Source of the DNA: an uncultured Clostridia bacterium
Lineage (GTDB): Bacteria > Bacillota > Clostridia > Christensenellales > UBA1242
Assembly (NCBI GenBank): GCA_937907645.1
Contig: CALCWV010000041.1
Location: 1-17,439, forward strand
Direction: 5' to 3'
Length of the DNA stretch: 17,439 bases
The position numbers and the translations under genes were made by a program. Position 1 is the stretch's first letter, and each line of letters begins with the position of its first letter. Below are positions 6,517 to 13,452 of this stretch, in pieces. The notes beneath the pieces were generated by a model that was not told the origin of the DNA, searched no databases, and saw only the letters and a list, made by a program, of their open reading frames with translations.

Positions 6517-9018
6517 TTATTTACAATCAAATAGGCTTTTTCCTTCATTTACTGAAACAATTAGTTTTACTTTGCCATTAAAAATGCTTTCCATACAGTC
6601 TTTAAGTATCTTTTTAACCTTTTCCTCTTCTCCCGGATACACGTCAACAATAAGTTCGTCGTGAATCTGCAAAATCAACTGACTTTTTAGTTCCTTAAGC
6701 TCATTAAACACCTTTATCATGGCAAATTTAATGATATCAGAGGCTGTTCCTTGAAGAGGCATATTCATTGCGACTCTTTCAGCAAAAGACCTAACGCTAT
6801 AGTTGGATGCATTTATTTCAGGGATATTTCTAATTCTTCCAAACAACGTTCTAATATATCCATTTTCTTTAGCGAAAGCTATGTTTTTCTCCGAAAATTC
6901 CTTTACTTTTGGATATCTTGTGAAATATGAATCAATATAGTCCTTTGCCCTCTTTCTGCTGGTCTTTATGTTTTGAGCAAGGCCATAATCACTTATCCCA
7001 TATATAATACCAAAGTTCACTGCCTTGGCTTCCCTTCGTTGAGCTGGGGTCACATCCTCAATTGGAACATTAAATATCTGCGAAGCTGTCAGCGTGTGAA
7101 TATCGTCCCCTCTTTTGTAGGCATTTATAAGCTCTTCTTCGCCCGACATATCCGCTAAGAGTCTTAGCTCAATCTGATTGTAATCCGCAGAAACGATTTC
7201 TCCATCCTTGAACTTTGATACGAAAAGCTTTCTTACATTCTTTCCGATATCATCTCTTGTTGGGATGTTCTGAAGATTAGGCTCTGAGCTAGAAAGTCTG
7301 CCCGTGGATGTCAGTGTTTGATTAAACACTGTATGGATGATATTTCCGCTATTTTCGCAAATCTTTTTATAAACTGAAACATATGTCGTTAAAAGCTTGT
7401 TGATCTTTCTATAAGCCAAAATATTCAAGATAATTGGATGCTGATCGACCATTTCTTGAAGGAATTCACTTCCCGTCGACTGCTTTTTGTTGTTATATGA
7501 TTTAAGCTGAAGCTTATTAAATAAGATATTTGACACTTGCTTTGGAGAATTTATATTAAACTCTTCGCCTGCAAGTTCATATATTTCCTTTTGAACTTCG
7601 GCAAGATCTTTTGTGTACTCGGTGTCAAGTTCGCTGAGCTTTTTATCATCAATCTGAAAGCCGTTTTCTTCCATTTTATATAAAACTTCTACAAGTGGAA
7701 GCTCACAGTTATTAAGGATATCGCTTAGCCCATTCTCCTCAATTTTCTGCAACTGATCTTTGTATGTTTCATAGTACATCGCAGGCTTGATTTCCCCGCT
7801 ATTTATCTTAATCCCAGCCGAAAGCAAGTATTTAGCAATCTCAATATCGAAAAAGTTGTTTAATTTAATATTTTGCTTCGCAAGTTTGTGCATATCGCTC
7901 TTTGCAGCATTTGTAAGCTTAAGAATTTTTTCGTCTTCAAAAACATCTCTCAGTTCTTCAATAACTTCTTCAAGTGACAGTGTTTCTGTAAACATTGAAA
8001 TCACTGAGTCAAGATAGTAAACTTCATTCTCCTTTACAGAAAACTCTAAATCAACTAATGAATAAGCAATCCAGCCATTAATTCTACTTTTAATTTCCCT
8101 AACATCTTCTATTTTCTGAATCTTTTTCTTTTTGATTTCTGGGATGTCAAGGCTCTGTTTTACATCTCCCTCAAACAGATCTTTTCTGTGAACTAAACTC
8201 GAAAAGTTCCAGTCAACAAAGAATTTATACACGGACGCGTCAAATGGAAATTTCTGTCCGTCCAAAGTGAACTTAACTTTACAATCAGTCTTGATTGTCG
8301 CAAGCTCTTTTGACATAAAAGCTAAATCCTTTCCCGCCTCTAACTTTTCTCTTAATTTTCCTGCGATATCATCCAAGTTTTTATACAAATTTTCAAGTGA
8401 CGCATAAGTGTCAATGAGTTTTAATGCAGTTTTTTCTCCAATTCCCGGAACACCTGGGATATTATCAGAAGTATCCCCCATAAGTGACTTCATGTCAATC
8501 ACTTGCTTTGGATAAAAGCCCATTTCCTCATACATATTTTCGTTCGTTAATTTTTGCAAATCAGTTAGCCCTTTTCTTGTGAGCCACACCTCTGTTTCAT
8601 TATCAATAAGTTGAAGTAAATCCCTATCTCCGGAGATAATGTATTTTTTCTTTCCCGGCATACTTCTAGAAAGTGTTCCAATGATGTCATCAGCCTCAAT
8701 TCCAGCACTTTCTATCGTTGTTATCTGCATCTTATTTAGCATTTCTTTTATAACAGGAAATTGAGAGATAAGTTCTGGTGGAGTTGGCTTTCTCGTTCCC
8801 TTGTAATCAGCATAAATCTCGTTTCTAAAAGTTTTTCTTGCGTGATCAAAGGCAACAATAACATCGTCCGGCTTTTCGTCTGTAATAAGCTTAATTAGTA
8901 GGTTCGCAAAGCCATACACTGCACCAGAAGGCTCGCCCTTAAGATTTGTCAAAAAAGGAAGAGCATAAAACGCCCTGTTTGCTAAACTGTTTCCGTCGAT
9001 TAAAAATATTCTTTCCAT
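6517..9018 (-). CDS. polA: DNA polymerase I
   Basis: DNA polymerase I fills gaps and removes RNA primers during lagging-strand synthesis and excision repair. The product has 833 residues. The 5'-3' exonuclease domain is at about 1-290 (FLIDGNSLANRAFYALP at the start, GDTSDNIPGVPGIGEKTA helix-hairpin-helix near 190). The central 3'-5' exonuclease-like domain lacks recognisable catalytic acidic motifs. The polymerase domain from about 470 has motif A SADYNQIELR (610-619), motif B RREAKAVNFGIIYG (661-674) and motif C QIHDE (784-788). The catalytic aspartates D612 and D787 are present. The open frame extends 39 codons further upstream inside the preceding gene, but the family start is the ATG at 9018 (MERIFLIDG). 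Loss of proofreading is normal for Gram-positive PolA. Confidence 0.97.
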   Translation of the reverse strand: MERIFLIDGNSLANRAFYALPFLTNLKGEPSGAVYGFANLLIKLITDEKPDDVIVAFDHARKTFRNEIYADYKGTRKPTPPELISQFPVIKEMLNKMQITTIESAGIEADDIIGTLSRSMPGKKKYIISGDRDLLQLIDNETEVWLTRKGLTDLQKLTNENMYEEMGFYPKQVIDMKSLMGDTSDNIPGVPGIGEKTALKLIDTYASLENLYKNLDDIAGKLREKLEAGKDLAFMSKELATIKTDCKVKFTLDGQKFPFDASVYKFFVDWNFSSLVHRKDLFEGDVKQSLDIPEIKKKKIQKIEDVREIKSRINGWIAYSLVDLEFSVKENEVYYLDSVISMFTETLSLEEVIEELRDVFEDEKILKLTNAAKSDMHKLAKQNIKLNNFFDIEIAKYLLSAGIKINSGEIKPAMYYETYKDQLQKIEENGLSDILNNCELPLVEVLYKMEENGFQIDDKKLSELDTEYTKDLAEVQKEIYELAGEEFNINSPKQVSNILFNKLQLKSYNNKKQSTGSEFLQEMVDQHPIILNILAYRKINKLLTTYVSVYKKICENSGNIIHTVFNQTLTSTGRLSSSEPNLQNIPTRDDIGKNVRKLFVSKFKDGEIVSADYNQIELRLLADMSGEEELINAYKRGDDIHTLTASQIFNVPIEDVTPAQRREAKAVNFGIIYGISDYGLAQNIKTSRKRAKDYIDSYFTRYPKVKEFSEKNIAFAKENGYIRTLFGRIRNIPEINASNYSVRSFAERVAMNMPLQGTASDIIKFAMIKVFNELKELKSQLILQIHDELIVDVYPGEEEKVKKILKDCMESIFNGKVKLIVSVNEGKSLFDCK

Positions 9019-9023
9019 AAAAA

Positions 9024-9311
9024 TTAAAATCCTAGTAATCCAGCAATTTGTCCTGGAATAATTGTTGCCACAATGTACAATATCGTAACAAGAATTAACA
9101 AAATATTCAAAATAATTTTTGCTATATTTCCACAAAAGTTTGTTGCGGCAAATAAGAACACAATAGCCGCCCCGCCATAAAGGTTAAAATAATGCAAAAC
9201 TTGTCCAAACCAGCCAAGGTCTGCCGCTTTAGGAACAACGACCATTGCAGCAAGTGAGAAGATATATAAAATACCTAAAATTGATAAGATGAAATAAATT
9301 ACTTTTTTCAC
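9024..9311 (-). CDS. Small membrane protein with three hydrophobic segments, unknown family
   Basis: A 95-residue product read from a GTG at 9311 that follows AGGAGAG. An in-frame ATG at 9341 has no binding site and overlaps the probable promoter. Hydrophobic segments lie at about 4-26, 46-60 and 64-86, with a short loop containing DLGWFGQVLHYF. The C-terminus ends PGQIAGLLGF. I recognise no family and no catalytic residues. The stop is five bases before the polA ATG, so polA is probably co-transcribed with it and depends on the promoter in front of this gene. Confidence 0.65.
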   Translation of the reverse strand: MKKVIYFILSILGILYIFSLAAMVVVPKAADLGWFGQVLHYFNLYGGAAIVFLFAATNFCGNIAKIILNILLILVTILYIVATIIPGQIAGLLGF

Positions 9312-9331
9312 TAGCTCTCTCCTATGATTAT

Positions 9332-9360
9332 ATATTAGCATAAATAAAATAAAAATCCAA
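9332..9360 (-). promoter_or_regulatory. Probable sigma-A promoter of the small membrane gene and polA
   Basis: TTGGAT (9355-9360), 17-nt spacer and TAATAT (9332-9337) on the minus strand, with an extended -10 TG one base before it (TGCTAATAT). It follows the terminator of the preceding operon. Confidence 0.55.
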
Positions 9361-9366
9361 ACATTT

Positions 9367-9400
9367 AAAGAAAAAGAAAAGGAATATTTTCCTCTTCTTT
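9367..9400 (-). terminator. Probable intrinsic terminator after the E2-like gene
   Basis: Minus-strand stem AAAGAAGAGGAA/TTCCTTTTCTTT (12 bp, one mismatch) with loop AATA, followed by a T-rich but interrupted tail. GC content of the stem is low, so strength is uncertain. Confidence 0.5.
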
Positions 9401-9408
9401 AATCTGAG

Positions 9409-9436
9409 TATTATGTTATGTTTTTATAACATAATA
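9409..9436. repeat. 28-bp palindromic element, copy 1
   Basis: TATTATGTTAT, six-base loop GTTTTT, then ATAACATAATA: a perfect 11-bp inverted repeat three bases after the stop of the E2-like gene and before its terminator. An element with identical arms lies at 15961-15988 in the same type of position. Confidence 0.8.
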
Positions 9437-9439
9437 GCT

Positions 9440-10558
9440 TTATTCTTCAATTTGTTCTTTGTTATGAGTAACTTCGTGTTCTTGTTTCTTTAACTCCTTG
9501 ATTTCTTCTCTTCCGGCCTTAATTTTAGCTCGAATTGCCTCTTTTCTCTCCCTAGTCTCTTGTTTTAATCTCTTTTGTTTTTCAATTTGCTCAGGTGTTT
9601 TCTTTGTTCTTCTTGAAGTTTTTTTCTTCTTTTCTTTGCTGACTTTTGCTGTTTTTGTCTTTTTAGTCTTATCTTTTTTCTTCTTTTTCTTCTTAATTAC
9701 AAGGTTCTTTGAGCCGTCGTCTGGCATTCCCTCTTTCAAGCAATCTGGATTTTCCATCATTTGTTTGAGCATTTTAACTGACTTTGAATAGTAGAATCCG
9801 TCAGCGACTCTATCATCTAAAGAAAATCCAATTTTCATCATTTTTGCCATTTTTATTTCTTTATTATTTTCTACAACAGGACACATCTTTTCCTTTCCCA
9901 TTGCTACGAACACGCTACATGTTCCGAAATTATATAAATGATGATGAACTGCATCTTGTTTAATAGATTTTAAGTGTGTCACAAAGCAGCTGCAATGAAA
10001 TGGGCTTGCTTTAATTAGTTTTTTAGGCAATAAGTTATGTTTATCTGCCCACCTAAATATCGACATTGCAAATCTAAAAAGCCAAGCCGGCAAGTGATTA
10101 AAAGAGTTTGCGGTCTTTCCTGTCCCACCTGTTGAATCCCCTTTGTTTAGGTTAGCCTTGATTTCATTATCAATAATCTCTTTAACTTCCGCCAAGCTTT
10201 CTCTTCCTGTGAAGTCGAGCTTCAACATAATCTCCTCGCCCGCATCAGAAAGTGAACTTTTGATTGTCATGGAAATTGTTATTGCATTGTGCTCATATGT
10301 TACACAGTTGTTTATAAAACGGTTGAGCTTTGGTCTTAAATAATATAGTCTAACAATTGATGCGAGCAAAATATGAAGATATGAATATGTATTGCCATTC
10401 TTTCTTTCACGAACGATAAATTCATCGATAGGCTCACACCTAAAATCTTCCATAAAATAATTGATAGATTCTGTTCTTACTGGCATGAAAAAGCTTCCAG
10501 CCTGCTCAATTATGCCCATGCCTTTTATTTTATGTCCATCTGAACGCTTAAAACACAT
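9440..10558 (-). CDS. 2-oxoacid dehydrogenase E2 / CAT-fold acyltransferase-like protein, lacking the catalytic His
   Basis: A 372-residue protein whose first 280 residues follow the E2 acyltransferase (chloramphenicol acetyltransferase-like) fold: RSDGHKIKG at the start, HLLPKKLI-type linker, ASPFHCSCFVTHL, HHHLYNFGT and the C-terminal core motif. It has no lipoyl or subunit-binding domain. In true E2 enzymes the motif reads DHRxxDG; here it is SLDDRVADG (246-254), with Asp at the place of the catalytic His. Residues 287-372 are a Lys/Glu-rich tail, probably coiled or disordered. Clostridia carry related orphan proteins annotated as E2 subunit; their substrate is unknown. The ATG overlaps nothing but abuts the rarA stop (TAAATG), implying translational coupling, with AGGGAGG as binding site. 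Confidence 0.7.
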   Translation of the reverse strand: MCFKRSDGHKIKGMGIIEQAGSFFMPVRTESINYFMEDFRCEPIDEFIVRERKNGNTYSYLHILLASIVRLYYLRPKLNRFINNCVTYEHNAITISMTIKSSLSDAGEEIMLKLDFTGRESLAEVKEIIDNEIKANLNKGDSTGGTGKTANSFNHLPAWLFRFAMSIFRWADKHNLLPKKLIKASPFHCSCFVTHLKSIKQDAVHHHLYNFGTCSVFVAMGKEKMCPVVENNKEIKMAKMMKIGFSLDDRVADGFYYSKSVKMLKQMMENPDCLKEGMPDDGSKNLVIKKKKKKKDKTKKTKTAKVSKEKKKKTSRRTKKTPEQIEKQKRLKQETRERKEAIRAKIKAGREEIKELKKQEHEVTHNKEQIEE

Positions 10559-11815
10559 TTATATGTCCTCCCTAAATTTCTTTCTCTGTAAATTCTTTTC
10601 CCTTCCACTCTGTTTTGGCTCATAGTAAATATGATCCTTAATCTGGTCTGGGAAATATTGTTGTTTGCAGTATCCTCCATAAATATGAGGATATTTATAT
10701 TTCCCATGCCCGTCCGCGTTCGTTGCTGGATGATTTTTTAAATGATTAGGAACTGGAAGATCTCCATATTTTTCAACATCTTCCTTCGCCCTATCCATAG
10801 CAATGATGACTGAGTTTGATTTTTCAGCCTCACAAGCATAAATAATTGCATGTGAAAGTGGAATTAATCCTTCTGGAATCCCCATTTTCTCAATAGCATA
10901 CATTGCATTTACAGCGAGTAATGAAGCATTGCTGTCCGCCATTCCAATATCTTCCGAGCAATGTGCGACCAATCTTCTTGCGATAATCAATGGATCGCAG
11001 CCTGCGTTTATTAATCTAAAAGCATAATATAGCGCCGCGTCGCTGTCACTGCCTCTAATACTCTTGCAGAATGCAGATAGAATATCATAAAACATGCTTG
11101 TGTCAAGTGACAAAGGTTTTCTATCAATCGACTCTGCAATAATCTCTTTTGTGATATGTACTTTTTTGTCTTTAGAAAATTTTGTTGTTCCAACAGCTAA
11201 TTCCAAAGCATTTAATGCTGTTCTAACATCCCCTCCACATGCGTCAGAAAGATAATCTTTTGCATCCTCTTCAACAACCACTGGAATATCAAATCCCTCT
11301 TTTTCAGCACGATCTATTACTTTTCTAACATCCTTAGCCTCAACTTTTTTAAATTCAAAAATGTGGCATCTGGAAACAATAGCTCTTGTCATGGAAGTAT
11401 ATGGATTTTCTGTAGTTGAACCGATGAAGATAATGCTTCCTTCCTCAATCGCTTCTAGCACGCAATCACTTTGTGCCTTGTTCCATCTGTGACACTCGTC
11501 GAGAAGCAGATATGTGTCAATTCCAAACATCTGTTTGTCTTTCTTCGCCCTATCAATTATGGCTTTTGCGTCGCCAACTCCGCTGCTTACAGCGTTGAGC
11601 TTTGCGAAGTTTCCATTTAATGTTTTTGCGATGATATTCGCAAGAGTTGTTTTGCCAGTCCCTGGTGGGCCATAAAAAATGCAACTTCCAACATTCCCAT
11701 ATTGGATTGCTCGCCAAAGCATTTTATTTTTAGCAACAATGTGCTCTTGTCCAACAAATTGCTCGAGGCTTGTTGGTCTCATTTTTTGTGCGAGTGGCAC
11801 TCTCTCTTCTTGCAT
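10559..11815 (-). CDS. rarA: Replication-associated recombination protein A (RarA/MgsA AAA+ ATPase)
   Basis: RarA is an AAA+ ATPase related to clamp loaders and RuvB that acts at stalled replication forks. The 418 residues show PLAQKMRPTSLEQFVGQEHI at the N-terminus, Walker A GPPGTGKTT (49-57), Walker B LLLDECHR (103-110), sensor 1 GSTTENP (132-138) and an arginine-finger region SRCHIFEF. The C-terminal tetramerisation domain follows, with CSEDIGMAD and the family ending around YKYPHIYGGYCKQQYFPD. Length is normal. It has its own promoter and is followed without a gap by the E2-like gene. The leader predicted from the -10 is very short. Confidence 0.96.
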   Translation of the reverse strand: MQEERVPLAQKMRPTSLEQFVGQEHIVAKNKMLWRAIQYGNVGSCIFYGPPGTGKTTLANIIAKTLNGNFAKLNAVSSGVGDAKAIIDRAKKDKQMFGIDTYLLLDECHRWNKAQSDCVLEAIEEGSIIFIGSTTENPYTSMTRAIVSRCHIFEFKKVEAKDVRKVIDRAEKEGFDIPVVVEEDAKDYLSDACGGDVRTALNALELAVGTTKFSKDKKVHITKEIIAESIDRKPLSLDTSMFYDILSAFCKSIRGSDSDAALYYAFRLINAGCDPLIIARRLVAHCSEDIGMADSNASLLAVNAMYAIEKMGIPEGLIPLSHAIIYACEAEKSNSVIIAMDRAKEDVEKYGDLPVPNHLKNHPATNADGHGKYKYPHIYGGYCKQQYFPDQIKDHIYYEPKQSGREKNLQRKKFREDI

Positions 11816-11824
11816 TTCACCTGT

Positions 11825-11853
11825 ATTATATCATTATGAAGCAAAAAATACAA
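11825..11853 (-). promoter_or_regulatory. Sigma-A promoter of rarA
   Basis: TTGTAT (11848-11853), 17-nt spacer and TATAAT (11825-11830) on the minus strand. The -10 ends only nine bases before the rarA ATG, so the predicted start gives an almost leaderless mRNA and would cut off most of the GGTGA binding site. Confidence 0.7.
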
Positions 11854-11908
11854 GAAAAATCATGCAATTTTTTATTTTTAACACCTCAATGCACTCTTTG
11901 CCCTGTTT

Positions 11909-13003
11909 TTAATGGGATTTAGCAATTTTCACATAATCCTTGCCATTATATGCAAAAACATTGTTGAGCTGATATCTATTTCGCCCTAAAATAAAGCGTT
12001 TCCCGTTTTTAAGCAGGATGTTGTTTTTCATCGAAAGATACTTATCTTCACTGTCTAAATCCCTTTGACCGTTTAGCCATGCATTCCATATTTTGTTTGG
12101 AAGTGCCCTGTTGAAATTCCTTTCAAAGAATTTGTTATCGCTTTCGACCTTGACATCAAAAATTTCAAAATTCTTCTTTTGCGACAGTTTAAAGCATTCG
12201 TTTATCTCAGTTAAATTTTTTAGCATAAATTTTTTCGATCCTAGATTAAGGAAGAAATTTCTCTTTTCTAGAGGCTTAAGATAGATCTTCGATTTAAGAT
12301 TTATTCTTGCAAAAGTACTGTTTTCAAGCCCGTCTATGCACGAATAGTTTTCATTTATCTTTCCAAAATTGGCATTGAGATAAATCTCCGAATTATTAAG
12401 AAGATTTGTTATTTTTAAGCTGTCTTTCTCTTTATCAAACGAGTAATATCCGCGCTCAAGCACATGATTATATTCAAACTCCACCGATTTCGCCATTTTG
12501 GATGTATTTGTAAGTTCAATTTGAACGCTCTCCCCGCTCAGTACATATTTTTTGATATTGAAAAACACATCCTCGCAAAGGCCTTTTTGCTCTAAGTAAA
12601 AGAGTTTTTGTTCAAAATCGACCTGCTTCCCGCCAATTTTTATATAGTTCTCATCTTCGACTTTGTTATATGTCGAATATGATTTATAGTTTATATTCAG
12701 TTTATCAAGCGAAGGAATTTCACTTTGCTTTACGACATAGCAGCGCTTAAATCTTTTCTGAATTTTTTTGTTTTTCTCTCTAATAATTAAGTTGAAATCA
12801 GCAAACTTTTGCGCTTCCAAAAAAGCATCAATTAGCTCTTTCTTGAAAGGTTTTTCCATTATAAAAACAGGATAAGAAAGGTCTATCCCTCTATCCATAA
12901 TTTTATCAAAGTCAACATCGCCCTTGTAAGAAATTGGGGCGTGATAATACACCCTGTTTTTTATCAAATTACTCATTTTGAACACATATTCTTTCTTTTT
13001 CAT
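11909..13003 (-). CDS. Unrecognised 364-residue protein
   Basis: A long open frame rich in Lys, Asn, Phe and Tyr and visibly more AT-rich than its neighbours. No signal peptide, clear membrane helix or catalytic motif is visible. Residues from about 140 onward alternate short hydrophobic stretches with polar turns (for example VQIELTNTSKMAKSVEFEY and IYLKPLEKRNFFLNLG), a pattern suggestive of a beta-sandwich, with an Asn/Trp-rich segment near the C-terminus (NKIWNAWLNGQRDLDSE). The start is uncertain: TTG at 13039, ATG at 13003 and ATG at 12976 are all in frame and none has a good binding site. I chose 13003 because 13039 falls in the rnpB terminator tail. It has no clear terminator. Function unknown; a carbohydrate-related role is only a guess. 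Confidence 0.6.
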   Translation of the reverse strand: MKKKEYVFKMSNLIKNRVYYHAPISYKGDVDFDKIMDRGIDLSYPVFIMEKPFKKELIDAFLEAQKFADFNLIIREKNKKIQKRFKRCYVVKQSEIPSLDKLNINYKSYSTYNKVEDENYIKIGGKQVDFEQKLFYLEQKGLCEDVFFNIKKYVLSGESVQIELTNTSKMAKSVEFEYNHVLERGYYSFDKEKDSLKITNLLNNSEIYLNANFGKINENYSCIDGLENSTFARINLKSKIYLKPLEKRNFFLNLGSKKFMLKNLTEINECFKLSQKKNFEIFDVKVESDNKFFERNFNRALPNKIWNAWLNGQRDLDSEDKYLSMKNNILLKNGKRFILGRNRYQLNNVFAYNGKDYVKIAKSH

Positions 13004-13037
13004 AAAAAAATAGTTTACAAAATACACTTTTTTAAAC

Positions 13038-13061
13038 AAAAAAAGTAGGATAAACCTACTT
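13038..13061 (-). terminator. Intrinsic terminator of rnpB
   Basis: Minus-strand stem AAGTAGG/CCTACTT with loop TTTAT and a run of seven T, located just after the RNase P RNA 3' end. Confidence 0.85.
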
Positions 13062-13065
13062 CATC

Positions 13066-13405
13066 GTCAGCTAGTCTATAAGCCGAGTTCTGTATTATTT
13101 GGTCATCTATCTAGGATTTCTGTCGCCAGAAACCTCAAGCGGTGTTTTTGAAGGACATGAGAGAACGCATATTTGTCCTTACTTAACCTTGCTCCAAATG
13201 GGGTTTACAGAGCGTAAGCTGTCACCAGCCTACCGGTGAGCTCTTACCTCACCTTTCCATCCTTACTCTTTCGAGCGGTTTATTTCTGTTGCACTATCCT
13301 TAGAGTCGCCTCCACTAGCCGTTAACTAGCATTATGTTCTCTGGGAGCCCGGACTTTCCTCATTCTACTCTTAACAAGTAGACTGCGACCAAATGGCTAA
13401 CTGAC
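13066..13405 (-). ncRNA. rnpB: RNase P RNA, bacterial class A
   Basis: The catalytic RNA of RNase P, which removes 5' leaders from precursor tRNAs. On the minus strand the universal core is clear: GAGGAAAGTCCGGGCTCC near the 5' end, GATAGTGCAACAGAAA, GGAAAGGTGAGGTAAGAGC, GGAGCAAGG and the 3' ACAGAACTCGGCTTATAG. The ends pair as P1 (GTCAGTTAG with CTAGCTGAC), giving about 340 nt. The sequence around the core follows class A (E. coli-like, as in many Clostridia) rather than the Bacillus class B. Boundaries come from P1 pairing and from the promoter and terminator that flank it. Confidence 0.95.
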
Positions 13406-13411
13406 TTTATT

Positions 13412-13440
13412 ATGCTATCACATATAAAACATTTTGTCAA
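13412..13440 (-). promoter_or_regulatory. Promoter of rnpB
   Basis: TTGACA (13435-13440), 17-nt spacer and TAGCAT (13412-13417) with an extended -10 TG. The predicted start, about 13405, coincides exactly with the 5' G of the P1 helix, which supports both calls. Confidence 0.8.
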
Positions 13441-13452
13441 GAGATTCACTTT

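Noticed and set aside
6517..9018. Degenerate 3'-5' exonuclease domain in PolA as a novelty
   Set aside because: Loss of proofreading residues is usual in PolA of Bacillus and many Firmicutes.
9019..9135. 39-codon N-terminal extension of polA
   Set aside because: It overlaps the preceding membrane gene in another frame, has no family similarity, and the conserved start MERIFLIDG is at 9018.
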